Shown piece after piece: positions 1 to 10,627 of a stretch of 64,000 nucleotides of DNA; positions within the stretch are counted from its first letter, which is position 1; the number at the start of each line of letters is the position of its first letter. The notes under the pieces were generated by a model. It did not search any database and was not told the origin of the DNA. It worked only from the letters and a program-made list of their open reading frames with translations. The stretch lies in assembly GCA_006386115.1 (NCBI GenBank), contig VFIW01000004.1, positions 496,001-560,000 of the forward strand, in the 5' to 3' direction. This DNA is from Globisporangium splendens. Its lineage: Eukaryota; Oomycota; Peronosporomycetes; Pythiales; Pythiaceae. The translations under genes and the position numbers were made by a program.

Positions 1-975
1 GGAAGAACATTGTGGAACAAGTCTTGTAGCACACTAAAGCGCATCTGCTCCGCTTCGCTGCGCACTTTTGATCATGAACCACACAACAAAAACCGTCAAC
101 GTCGATCCACAACGCACAAAGAGTGGGGTGCTACTTACATTCCCTGTTGTCTGCTTTCTTCTCCCGTTCGTATAGATCCCGCATCGCGTAGAACTTTGCT
201 CGACTCTCCGTAACTGACTTGCCTGCAAAGCAGCAAATCGCCCATCAGTCATGTCACCAAAGTCAGGACCACGCACAACGAATCAAAAAACAAAAACAAA
301 ACAACGCACCCCAGATCTGAACGCGCGAGAAGAAAATGTCGGAATTTCGCAGCAGCAAGTCTTGATACTGTCTGATTTTCTTGAAAAACCGACTGAGCTC
401 ATCGGGATGCCAGATTCCGCCGTTCTGGTTTTCCGCAAGATTCGCGGTCGTCTCATACAAATGCTCATGCACCAACACGACCTGACTGTCGTCAAGCTTC
501 AGCACTGTAGCATTGCGTGTACATACCACAAGCCGTCACGTCAATGAAATCCGCATCCACCAAAAGTCTCGTACCATCATTGCGAAAAGTCTTGGTATCC
601 ATCGCCAGCGCAAACTGGCTCATCAACGACCGCATCATCTCCGTGATCACACCCTCCGATTTGTCTACAAAGACACAAAGCAGCACGCACATATTTTTAG
701 CATGTCGCGCACCGACATCTGGACGACTGTCACACCACATTGTGGCCTGGGCTTCCCCAACTGCCACAAGTGGCGGAGAAAGAATGCGCGAGTCATCTCT
801 TTCGCTGTGCACCTGGAAACTCTGCGCACACGCTCGCAGCGAAGACGCCGTCGGACGCATAGATGTACTCGAGCGCGTGCGCGCGGAACGCCTGCAGCAG
901 TGCGTAGATCTGCACGTCGCTCCACCCCTCGTGCACGCGCGTGAGCGTCCACCCGGCGGCGTTCATCGCGCTCAT
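1..975 (-). CDS. Unrecognised protein, N-terminal part (runs off left edge)
   Basis: Five exons are assembled on the minus strand: 813-975, 575-664, 310-504, 139-222 and 1-64. All introns are GT-AG and the phases agree throughout. The proposed start is the ATG at 975, with a stop codon upstream in the same frame. About 198 residues are visible. The N-terminus contains NAAGW and a YALLQAF stretch, and the later exons are rich in charged helix-forming residues (FFKKIRQYQDLL, MRDLYEREKK, EAEQMRF), so a helical or coiled-coil protein is likely. I do not recognise the family. The gene diverges from CTR9, with a 335-base shared promoter. The start is less certain than the internal exons. Confidence 0.6.
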
Positions 976-1064
976 TCGTTCGGCCGCAATGTTCCCGTTC
1001 AGCTTTCCATGTCAGACTTGATGCGCACACCTTCAATCGGTTTGATCGGTAGAATCGATGTCGA

Positions 1065-1081
1065 ACCGGTTTCTGACCGGT
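1065..1081. promoter_or_regulatory. Paired ACCGGT element, left copy
   Basis: Two ACCGGT hexamers, each its own reverse complement, lie 11 bases apart (1065-1070 and 1076-1081). They are about 90-106 bases upstream of the minus-strand start at 975. Two further ATCGGT half-like sites are at 1036-1041 and 1045-1050. The one-helical-turn spacing suggests a protein-binding site; that is inference. Confidence 0.45.
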
Positions 1082-1213
1082 AAAGTTCAACTCTTGAGCA
1101 AAGTGACGATCTTCGTGTCCGACTTGGCACGAGTGCCTTCAAACTGTTCGGTGCAGTTAGGTGCGTACCGATGCACTACCGACAAGATTCAATATCATGC
1201 AAAGTACGCTTCT

Positions 1214-1230
1214 ACCGGTATTCGACCGGT
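1214..1230. promoter_or_regulatory. Paired ACCGGT element, right copy
   Basis: A second ACCGGT-N5-ACCGGT (1214-1219 and 1225-1230) has the same 11-base period as the copy at 1065. It lies 81-97 bases upstream of the CTR9 ATG. Each gene of this divergent pair therefore has its own copy at a similar distance from its start. Confidence 0.45.
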
Positions 1231-1310
1231 TTGTGCGAACCTAGTGTTGCTTTGTGGGGTGTGTGCGCTTTTGCGCGCTTTGGTACTGTTGGTATTGCGT
1301 TGGGGGCACG

Positions 1311-4300
1311 ATGGCAGAGTATGAGGACGTGGACGAAGGCAAGCAGCGCTCGCTGCTGATCCCCGTGAAGAACTCGGACCAGGCCGTCGAGGTGTTCGCG
1401 GACGAGATCCCCGACGACGTCAACGACATCATCGACATCCTGCGCGCAGAGGTCGCGCCGCTCGACGTCTGGCTCCAGTTTGCGGTACGTACACATGGAT
1501 TTCGTTCTCACGGATGGAGAGGGGGATGGATGACAGCGCATTTATAGGCTTCTGAAGGGGAAGGAGGGGTGACCTGTTTTATGTTGCATATAAAGAGTCC
1601 TTCGCGGACTTTGTTGTGAGATCGAGTCATGGATGACACGTGTATTCGCTCACTATGTGTTGCCTGAATGTGTGTAGGTGGAATACTACAACCAGGGTCA
1701 GATTGGCCAGTTCCAAGAAATCCTTGCGGTTGCGTCCGAGCCAGGTACGAATGAGCGCACTATGCTACGGCGTCGACCCTTGTGAACGGTTGAACTGACT
1801 TGCACTTCCAAAATCTTGCACTAGGGATTGAGGAGATCTACAAAGACAATGCGTCACGCATGTGCCGTATCAAGTTCTTCAACGCACTCGCGAGCCACGC
1901 CGTGAATGCGATGTGGAGCGAAGAAGACGACAAGAAAAAAGAAGCGATTTCGCAGCGCGCGGTCGGGTATTTCCAGCGCGCCGATCGTCTGGACCATCAG
2001 CACCCGATGACGCTGGTCGGCAAAGCGCTGATGTTCATGGCAAAGAACGAGGATGACCGCGCCGAGCGATTCCTGAAGAGTGTGCTCATCTCGAACAAGA
2101 CCAATCTGCCTGCGATCTTGGGCAAGGCGCTGCTGCTGTACCGCCGGAAGAAGTACTCGGAAGCGAAGAAATTGTACTTGGAAGCGATCAAGTTGCACCC
2201 AAAGAGTCCCCAGGCGTCGCGCATGCGCATGTGCTTTGCGTACTGCTGCTACCATCTTGGTGCTGTTGAGAAAGCCCGATCGGTGATGAAGTATGCAGCG
2301 TCGCTGGACGACACAAACGTCGATGCTGTGATCGCGAACGCCATTTGGCATCTTGCGAGTCTCAGTCGCGAAGAACGATCAGTTAGTATCCGCGACGAAG
2401 AATCCCGCTTCATGATGATGATTCACCACGCGCATGCCATCGACAACAACAACCCGACAGTGTTGAACCACTTGGCGAACCACTATTTTGCGCAATGGAT
2501 CCCATTGCCATGCACGGTAGGCGTTGTGCGCGGCTCTGCTGTGGTAGCTACGTCGAAGGATATTTCGTCCGAAGTGTCTCCTGGTCAAATCATCTGCATT
2601 GGGGACAAGTACGTGGCGTACATCAGTCGAAAATCCGATGCTGTCACGTCATCGTGCATCATCCTGGACGGTCCTTACCGTGACGAATCTTCCACTTCAG
2701 CGAGTATCTCGAGAAAGAACTATGACAAGATGTTCACGCTCGCTGGCAATGCGTTCCACAGCACGAAGATTCCTGAAATTCGCTCGGAGAGCTGTTACCT
2801 GATGGGTCGTGGTTGCCATGCGCAGGGCAAATACAAGGATGCGTACAGTTACTACTTCAACGCTGGTCGTCTTTGGCCAAACTTCGTGCTGCCCTGGTTC
2901 GGACTCGCGCAGATGTACTACGAGCGCAAGGAGTACTCGAAGGCTGCGACGTACTTGGAGAAGGCGAACAAAGCGTACCCGGAGAATGTCGAGATCTTGT
3001 CTCTTCTCGGTCACGTCAACGGAAAACTGGGCAAGAAGGATGAAGCAGTGATCTTGCTGCGTCGTGTTGTGGAGCTAGAACCCGGTAACGTCGACGCGCT
3101 GATTGGAACTGCTGAACTGCTGCATGCCTCGGATGAACGCAAGGATCAGATTATCGCGATTTCTTCATACATTGCTGCCGAAAAAGTCATGAAGCATGCC
3201 TCTGAGCGCGTGCCAATGGAGGTTTACGTGAACCTTGGTGTCCTCCAACACCGTGTTGGCAAGGTGGCCGAATCAATCCGATGCTTCAAGCAAGCTTTGA
3301 AGCAGATTGAAGCGGGCGGCGATGCTGAAGCGCCGATCGATGTTGATGAAGAAGAATTTGAGCTTCCAAAGCCGACCGAAGAAAATGTCACCATTTTGTA
3401 CAACATGGGTCTGGTGTATGAAGAGTCCGGTGAGCGTGAGCAATCAAAGAAGATCTATGAATCCATTCTGGAAGTGTACCCGAAGTACATTGACTGCATC
3501 CTTCGGCAGGGGTGCATGCTGCGCGACAGTGGCGACGAAGCGGGAGCTATCAAGAAGTTTGAGCGCGCTTTGGAGATCGACCCAACGTGTGCTGAGGCTT
3601 GCTTGCTCCAGGGCAACATCCACATGAACAAGCGCGAATGGTCGTTGGCGCAGAAGAAGTTCGAACGAGTCATGGGCATGCCAAACCTGAAGAATGACCC
3701 GTACGCGTTCTTGTCGATGGGCAACATTTTCATGAGCAACCTTGGTGAGAAGAATCGGTACACGAAGAACATGTCGCTCAGTGAAATCTACTACAAGAAG
3801 ACGATCCAAGCCCACCCGAGCAACATCTACGCTGCGAACGGTCTTGGAATCATGGTCGCTGAGAAGGGCAACTTTGAGCTGGCGAAGCAGATCTTTTCGC
3901 AAGTGCGTGAAGCAAGCCCTGACATGCCCGATGCATGGATTAACCTTGCGCACATTTTCGTGGCTGAAGAACGCTATTCTGAAGCCATTCAGTTGTACTC
4001 TGTGTGCTTGAGCAAGTGCTACAATGGCCAAGATTTGGAGGTAAGGTTTTGGTCGCCGATTGCATCCTGCCTATGCATACCGAAATGTTCATTGTTTTTT
4101 GTTTTTGTTTTTGTTTTCTTAGGTGATGCTGTACTTGGCCAAGGCATACTATGAGTCCAAGAACTATCCAAAGTGTATCTCGACGCTCTCGCAAGCCATC
4201 CACCTTCGCCCGAATGACATGCGATTGTGGTACAACATTGGTCTCGCTCAAGAAGACTACGCTGTGACGACACTCGGCCAGGAATCTGCGCAACAGGGCA

Positions 4301-5136
4301 GCCGCCAAGCTGGTACGCCTCAACGAACGATGGCCGATGTGCAGCGTGCCATTATGGACTTGAAGCGCGCACAGCGCATTTTCCGCTTCCTATTGCAGCA
4401 GGCAGAGGCTGCGAGTCAAACGAAGAAGTCTGGTAGCAGCAGTTTGCCGTTCGACAAGGAAAAGGTGTCGGAGCACGAGAAGTTCATTGGTGACACTTTG
4501 ACGAAGGCAAGCTACCACTTGGAGTTTGAGCGCCAACGAGAGGAGAAGCGCCGCCTGGAGAACGAAGCTCAGCGTAAGATGCTGTTAGAGTACGAAGAGC
4601 GTCTTGCTCGCGAGAAAGCAGCGGACCGTAAGCGTGAAGAAGACATGAAGAAGCACCGTGAAGACGTGTTGAGCAAGCAAGAAGAGCGCCTGAAGCAGTT
4701 GAGCGAAGGCTGGCGTGTGCGTGAGCGCGAGGAAGAAGAGAAGAAGGTCGTGAAGAAACGTGGTGCCGGTGGCAAGAAGCGAAAGAAGGGTGAGGATGAC
4801 GACGAAAGTGCGTTCATCGACAACGGCAGTGCCGAGGAAGACGAAGATGGCGATGTGAGCATGTCTATTGAAGACATGAAGAACCGGAATGCGAAGATGA
4901 AAAACCTCGTGGACAAGCGCAAGAAGCGTGCTCGCGTCGAGAGCTCTGATGAGGAAAAAGAGGAAGACAATGATGCCACGGGACTCTTTGGTTCGGATTC
5001 GAGCGACGATGAGGAAGAAACTGCTCCAGCAAGTCCAAAGCCAGCGGCTGCGTCTCCTCCTGTTACCACGGAGGTGAGTGAAATTCGTGAAGCTGAAAAG
5101 AACGAACTCTTTGGCTCGTCCTCTGATGAGGAGTAA
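1311..5136 (+). CDS. CTR9: CTR9, TPR subunit of the Paf1 transcription elongation complex
   Basis: Four exons (1311-1484, 1678-1744, 1825-4040, 4123-5136) give 1156 residues, the usual length for CTR9. CTR9 is the scaffold of the nuclear Paf1 complex, which travels with RNA polymerase II and promotes histone H2B ubiquitylation and H3K4 methylation. The sequence shows an N-terminus like known CTR9 proteins, then tandem TPR repeats to about residue 900. A long Lys/Glu-rich coiled coil with KKRGAGGKKRKK-type basic patches follows, and the tail is Ser/Asp/Glu-rich. The tail holds two related acidic motifs, LFGSDSSDDEE and LFGSSSDEE, which look like casein kinase 2 sites. The ATG at 1311 opens the only frame that joins the TPR exon. 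Confidence 0.93.
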
Positions 5137-6051
5137 CCAAACAAAACCTGAAGAGAGGGTGAGGTATAGTTTGTTCTTTCATCAATTGCACGGGTTGCTA
5201 CCACTGACGCTTTGTCCCAATAAGGCTAGCTTTTATTTCAATGCTTTCTCCTGCTGATAACGATGGCTTCGAGTGCACTGCTATCGAAACGATACAAAAC
5301 ACGTACGACTTGAATGCTACTCCTCACCTGCGTTTATCTAATCAACTCGCGCTCTTCAACATGCCACGTCAGACCAGCTTTGTACAAGACGCACGCTGCA
5401 ATTGCCCTCGCCTTGCCCTTATTCGTCCTCCAAAGGAAACGCTGGGAGCTGCTCCAATCGCAGCGCTTCATGGCACGTGGCAGTGGCCATCGTCATCCCA
5501 GACCCCCTGCTGTTTTTTGTCGCGGCATCCACATCCTGCTGTCAAGAAGGATGCAGCTCTTCACTCCATTTTTGAAGTGCCAAATTGGTGTTGGCGCCAA
5601 AAGACACTGAGGTTTTTCAATTGCGCGCCAATGCTGCTGAGTGGCTGAAAAGACGCGACCTTTAGCTGTGTGCATGGCGCCAATGCCACTGATTGGATGA
5701 AAAGCCGTAACCCTTTGTTGTCCACATGCCAGCCAACTGACGGCCATGCAGTCGCCAAAGACACAAGAAAAAAACAGAACAGAACAGAACAGACGGCTGC
5801 GCGCGCCACGATTTCGAATTCGGCCACGCTCGCGCGCGCTTTTCGCCCCCCCCCTTTTGGCGCGCTTGCCCCCCTTTCCGCCTCGGAGGTTGCGTCGCGT
5901 TGTCCAACGATCATTTCCGGATTTCGATCCCCCAGCACAAGCGACAACAACCAGCCACCAAGGCCACCGAAGGCAGCAGCACACTGCAGACGCACTCGAC
6001 CGCGTCTTCCTCAGCAAGCAGCTCAGTAAAGCAAAGCCAGCCCGAGCAGCC
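5137..6051 (+). promoter_or_regulatory. CTR9-RNR2 spacer with E2F-like sites
   Basis: No convincing gene is seen. The spacer holds E2F-type sequences: TTGGCGCCAA (5591-5600), GCGCGCCAA (5623-5631), GGCGCCAA (5676-5683) and TTTTGGCGCGC (5855-5865), plus an inverted CCAAT (GATTGG, 5691-5696). Two of the sites sit in a loose repeat of about 54 bases, GCGCCAATGCnnCTGA(G/T)TGG. A candidate initiator, TCATTTCCGGATTTC, is at 5911-5925, about 140 bases before the RNR2 ATG. Regulation by E2F is inferred from motif match and from known S-phase control of this enzyme elsewhere. Confidence 0.5.
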
Positions 6052-7278
6052 ATGGTTGCCACCGTCCCAGCGCGCGCCTTGAACCAGGACGCCGTCGCCA
6101 CTGCCCCTGCGACCGGCAAGGTGATCTCCACTTCGACGACGACCACTTCGACCGACATCCCTATTGCCAACTTCAAGAACCTGAGCGTGAACAACGAGGT
6201 TGAAGCCGCGATTGAAGCTGTGAGCGCGAAGAGTTCGGAGTTCACCGATGTCACTGAGGATGGCATCCCGATCTCGATCTACAAGCGCAAGGAGCTCAAC
6301 GGTGAACTGCTCCCTGAGCCATACCTCACGGAGAACCCGAACCGCTTCGTGCTGTTCCCGATCCAGGAGCCGGAGGTGTGGGATATGTACAAGAAGGCCG
6401 AGGCGAGTTTCTGGACGGCCGAAGAGTTGGACCTCGTTCACGACCTGAAGGACTGGAACGGACTCACGGACAACGAGCGCTTCTTCATCAAGCACGTGCT
6501 CGCGTTCTTCGCCGCGAGTGACGGCATCGTGAACGAGAACTTGGCCATGAACTTTAGCAATGAAGTGCAAGTGCCGGAAGCACGTTGCTTCTACGGCTTT
6601 CAGATCGCGATTGAGAACATCCACTCAGAAGTGTACTCGCTCCTGATCGACACGCTCATCAAGGACACGCAGGAGAAGAACCACTTGTTCCGTGCGATTG
6701 AGACGATCCCGTGTGTGACCAAGAAGGCTCACTGGGCGTTGAAGTGGTGCGACAGCCGCTCGGCTGCGTACGCAGAGCGCATCTTGGCGTTTGCTGCCGT
6801 CGAGGGGATCTTCTTCTCGGGCTCGTTCTGCTCGATCTTCTGGCTCAAGAAGCGTGGTCTCATGCCTGGCCTCAGCTTCTCGAACGAGCTCATCAGTCGC
6901 GACGAAGGTCTGCACTGCGACTTCGCGTGCCTCATGTACTCGAAGCTGGTAAACAAGCTTCCCGAGTCGCGCGTGCACGAGATCATCAAGGATGCGGTCG
7001 TGATCGAGAAGGAGTTCGTCAAGGACTCGCTCCCAGTCGAGCTCATCGGCATGAACTCGACGCTCATGTGCCAGTACATTGAGTTCGTCGCGGACCGTCT
7101 CCTCCACGCGCTCGGTGTGTCCAAGGTGTACAACGCGTCGAATCCGTTCGACTGGATGGACATGATCTCGCTCCAGGGCAAGACCAACTTTTTCGAGAAG
7201 CGTGTTGGCGAATACTCCAAGGCTGGGGTCGGTGTCGCGGCCGAAGAGCAGTTGTTCACGTTGGATGCGGACTTCTAA
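6052..7278 (+). CDS. RNR2: Ribonucleoside-diphosphate reductase small subunit (R2, class Ia)
   Basis: A single-exon gene of 408 residues. R2 carries the di-iron/tyrosyl radical and pairs with R1 to make deoxyribonucleotides in the cytosol. Visible family signatures are the [10 protein letters not shown] helix near residue 162 (Glu iron ligand), [15 protein letters not shown] (radical Tyr region and Glu ligand), and [14 protein letters not shown] (Glu and His ligands). The C-terminus ends in FTLDADF, the tail that docks onto R1. The ATG at 6052 sits in a strong context (GCAGCCATGG). The frame is open further upstream, but that part is low-complexity leader without family similarity. E2F-like sites upstream fit S-phase control. 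Confidence 0.96.
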   Translation: MVATVPARALNQDAVATAPATGKVISTSTTTTSTDIPIANFKNLSVNNEVEAAIEAVSAKSSEFTDVTEDGIPISIYKRKELNGELLPEPYLTENPNRFVLFPIQEPEVWDMYKKAEASFWTAEELDLVHDLKDWNGLTDNERFFIKHVLAFFAASDGIVNENLAMNFSNEVQVPEARCFYGFQIAIENIHSEVYSLLIDTLIKDTQEKNHLFRAIETIPCVTKKAHWALKWCDSRSAAYAERILAFAAVEGIFFSGSFCSIFWLKKRGLMPGLSFSNELISRDEGLHCDFACLMYSKLVNKLPESRVHEIIKDAVVIEKEFVKDSLPVELIGMNSTLMCQYIEFVADRLLHALGVSKVYNASNPFDWMDMISLQGKTNFFEKRVGEYSKAGVGVAAEEQLFTLDADF

Positions 7279-8168
7279 GTCATCTCTGAGTGCCTGTGCC
7301 GTCACCAGCGCCAGGAAGGCTGGTGCGTGATAAGGTGCATGGTCATCATTGCGAAGCCTTGCAATGCCTCATTGCGCATGGTCGCTTCCTGGTCTTGCTG
7401 CAAGATGGCGATGACGAAAGCACTTCAGAGCGACCCCATCCTCCACATTGTCTTCAGTTCGCCCAACATATTTAACTGTTCCTTCATCTCTTCCAAGCAA
7501 GACAACACAAGCAGAAAAAGCAAGCGGTAGCCTCGTGTCGTGAGCTGTCTCGTATACCAAAATGCATTCCGCAATGAGATTGAGCTACCCATTCATTTTT
7601 TCAACTTCAGAATCAAATGATACAATGCATTCACTAAAGTCAGTACCTTTCATTGTCCAATATTTACTGTACTTTGGTCCATCTCTCTTTCGATGGTCGA
7701 CATTTCGCCTTACAGTATCGACTTGTCAGCGTCCACCTTCTGAAGACACATGCTGCACAGTTCGATTCGAGTGCCCTGCGTACTTACAGTTAGCGAAATT
7801 GTACTGTGTCGCGCACGAGCCATTGAGTGCATTGAGGATGAGCCGCATGGAACCACAACCGAGATACCCGATGCATGCATTGCTGCGTGACAGCTCTCTA
7901 TCTCTCTTAGACGCATGCATTAGATCTGATCTCTTCTTCCTACGAGGAGCCACGCCTGGTTGAATGGTTCTTGCTGGTTGCATTTCCGCAATTCATTCCC
8001 ACAGCGCCTTTGAATCCCAACATACATTTATAAAACAACCCAGTTATCGTATACGTCCCTATCGTCTTTCCCACCTCATCTCTCTCTCTCTCTGTCTATG
8101 CTTATCTATCGTGTGCTGTGTGTATCATGTCGCCTGCTTTCCTGCACTATTGCTGTTGTTGTTTGTTT
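7279..8168. other. Convergent intergenic stretch, no gene seen
   Basis: This lies between the 3' ends of RNR2 and the minus-strand PX gene. Only short unsupported frames are present. A CT microsatellite occupies 8079-8093. Confidence 0.6.
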
Positions 8169-9326
8169 TTACTTGGCGGCGATTGACACGTTCTTGAGGA
8201 AATCCAAGTTGATCTCTTCGTCGTCGACCTCGTCGGTCTCTCCATCTTGTTCCCGCTCATCGTCGCCACCGGCACTTTCCATCGAACGGCGCGACGACGA
8301 CGAGGATTGTTGCTTGCGCGAGAAGTTCAGGCGTTTCTTCTCACTCTTCTTGGTCGTGACGACCACGGCGGTCGACGAGTTGCCTTGCTGCTGGGTCATC
8401 GACTTGGCCGAGTGGCGCGATGCGCGTGACGCTCTGGAGCTGCGCTTTGATCGCGACCCACCCGTGAACGACACGAACGAGCCCTCGTCCTCGACCACCT
8501 CGTCCTTGACGGGTTCCTTTTCGTGTCGAGCCGCTGGCATCGCCGCGACAGGGGAAGCTGGGTCGCTGAAGGACGCTGACGACGAGCCCGTGGCCGAGTT
8601 GGGCGGCGATGGGAAGTCTTCCTCGCCCGCTGCTGGCTTTGCAGGGGTGTGGATGTGAGCTGACTTTTCCTTTTGCTGCGATGGTGCAGAGCGTGGCTTC
8701 TTGCCGCTGTTGGCGCGCACGAAATTACCGGTGCTGTCCACTTGGCGCAGTTTGGCGGCAGGACGCGAGTCGGTGAACTTCTTCACGTCCATAGATTCAC
8801 GGATGGCGTCTGGCGTCAATGGCGGCACGTCCTCTGTGTCAGTGCTCGTGCCGCGCACAGGCAGCATCGGCTTGAGCTCTTGAGTCAAAAACTCCTGCAC
8901 AGCCGTGAACGCGAACCCAGAGCACGTGGGACACTTGGGGGTCGTCGTGAACGTATGCGACGCAAGCAGCGCCACGAACGAGCGCAGCGCGACCTTGCGG
9001 TAGTTGAGCACGACGGGCGAGTCGCTCGTGAAGATGTGCTTGCGCGGGAACTCAAACAGGCGCAGCACTTTCTCGTAGTTGACGCATCCGGGACACTTCT
9101 TCTGGTTCTCCTGTCCAAAATACGCGAGCAGCTCGTTGCGCAGCTTGAGGAACTCAGAGAAGCGGCGCGCGACCTCCCAGCTCTGCCGCGTCTCGAGGTT
9201 CGTGACGCGGATCACGTACACCACGCGCTTGCCGACGGTGTCCACGGTCGGCAGCTGCACGCGCACGAGGCAGTTCTGGTCCACGAGCCCGTTGCCGCCG
9301 TTGCGCGAGTAGCTGAAGCGTTCCAT
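8169..9326 (-). CDS. PX-domain protein with CxxC/CxxC insertion (paralogue A)
   Basis: A single exon of 385 residues. PX domains bind phosphoinositides, usually PI3P on endosomes. Residues about 15-160 match the fold: QSWEVARRFSEF carries the basic lipid-binding patch, and the Pro/Phe-rich region and RSFVALL helix follow. Unusually, a CPGC and a CPTC flank the second half of the domain, which suggests a zinc clasp. The rest is Ser/Lys/Asp-rich and probably disordered. It lies head to head with a paralogue at 10628; the two share the CPGC-NY, FEFP-KH, NYR, ALRSF and KCP-C blocks. The start is the only Met before the domain. Confidence 0.85.
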   Translation of the reverse strand: MERFSYSRNGGNGLVDQNCLVRVQLPTVDTVGKRVVYVIRVTNLETRQSWEVARRFSEFLKLRNELLAYFGQENQKKCPGCVNYEKVLRLFEFPRKHIFTSDSPVVLNYRKVALRSFVALLASHTFTTTPKCPTCSGFAFTAVQEFLTQELKPMLPVRGTSTDTEDVPPLTPDAIRESMDVKKFTDSRPAAKLRQVDSTGNFVRANSGKKPRSAPSQQKEKSAHIHTPAKPAAGEEDFPSPPNSATGSSSASFSDPASPVAAMPAARHEKEPVKDEVVEDEGSFVSFTGGSRSKRSSRASRASRHSAKSMTQQQGNSSTAVVVTTKKSEKKRLNFSRKQQSSSSSRRSMESAGGDDEREQDGETDEVDDEEINLDFLKNVSIAAK

Positions 9327-10627
9327 GTCGTGGTGGTTGTCTCTCTGGCGGTTGCGATCGGGAAATGATCACGAACTTCAGCCAGCAGCGCTCCTCCTCC
9401 TCCCTATGGAGCTGCTCTCGATGGCAATGGTTGCACGAAAGGTGGCACAGATTCCCTCGCACTGGGAAAGCCAAGGGGGTATTAATTATTATAGGTTCCT
9501 ACAATATCAGGAGTTAGAGATTGAACAAAACCTAAAGGTTTGGAGATTCGGAATAGGCAATGTCATTGCGACTTGTGAATATATACTTAGGCAGGGTATG
9601 CGTTTCTATATGCTTTATGAGTGCGAGGGGAACCGCAGTTTCCGCTCTCTGTCCTACTGTTCTGATGGCTGTATCATCCGAGTCCCAAGCAATCACCGTC
9701 ACTACCCTACCCGCACCACAACTCTGCGTTCTGATTGGCCAATGCCGCGCTTTCCATGCTGAATCGATGGTTCCGAATGCGAGGATGAAATTTTTCTATC
9801 GAGCCAGCGCACACTGAAACCGAATAAAAAAAGAATGCTCACAAAGCAGTAACAGCGGCGGCTGTGCCATGCGCCAGCGTTTGCCACACCCTGCCATATG
9901 ATATACGAGTCATCGACGCATGTGATCCAGAGTATCTGGACGCATGGATCAGCAGGAAAGCGTAGGTTATTGTGAATGTAAACATTGCGCGCCATGCAAC
10001 CTGGCACATGGCTATAACATATCTGCAGAAGGCGTGGTGTGTGGCATATACGCCATGATAATGAGCGTCCAGCCAATGATACTATTGATACCACGAGAGA
10101 GAGAGAGAGAGAAAGAAGGACTGGACTATGCGACTGACTACAAAGATATTCAGTCCAAGAAATGCGCCACCGCAACGGCAACTGCCGAAATACAGAGGAG
10201 AAACAGCCAATCCGACAGCCGGGAATCGACACTAAATCAGTGCATAGTCTTGTTAAGGGTGGACTAAGATATGTACTGATATAAGTGAGTGTGTGTCAGT
10301 CTCAGTTCTCGCATTTCTGATGTTGCACGTTTGTAACGTGCGACCTCGCGTTGCAGTTGCACCACACCAAAAGGGCGCTCTATTGAGGCTGCTTCTCGCC
10401 TTTTCTTCCGCAAGCGATATAGAGAGAAAGATAGGCCGCTTGCAGCAACATCAACGTGTCGACAAACCAACACAACCAACAAACTCAACAATCTCGCGCA
10501 CAATCCCAAAGCGCAAGCAGTCAGCAAGCCTTACCAGCAGGCCAGCAAGGTCACCCGCAACAAGCACACGGCTTGCATTACCTGTCTGCCAGGTACTTTT
10601 CTACATAATCAGACAAATTAAAGCAAC
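9327..10627. promoter_or_regulatory. Divergent promoter region between PX paralogues
   Basis: A 1.3-kb gap without a supported gene. It contains a perfect palindrome ATTGGCCAAT (9734-9743), which is two overlapping CCAAT boxes facing both ways. Single CCAAT boxes occur near 10072 and 10207, and there is a short inverted repeat AAACCTAAAGGTTT (9528-9541). A GA microsatellite is at 10095-10112. The palindrome is placed to serve both genes. Confidence 0.4.

Noticed and set aside
492..860. Apparent frameshifts, or 22- and 25-base micro-introns, in the leftmost gene
   Set aside because: Normal introns of 148 bases (665-812) and 70 bases (505-574) restore the frame with proper GT-AG sites, so neither frameshift nor micro-introns are needed.
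5241..5648. Open frame of 135 codons between CTR9 and RNR2
   Set aside because: No recognisable domain; it overlaps E2F-like promoter sites, so it is more likely chance.
8079..10112. CT and GA microsatellites as possible transposon remnants
   Set aside because: Simple repeats only; no terminal repeats, target duplications or transposase fragments were seen anywhere in the window.
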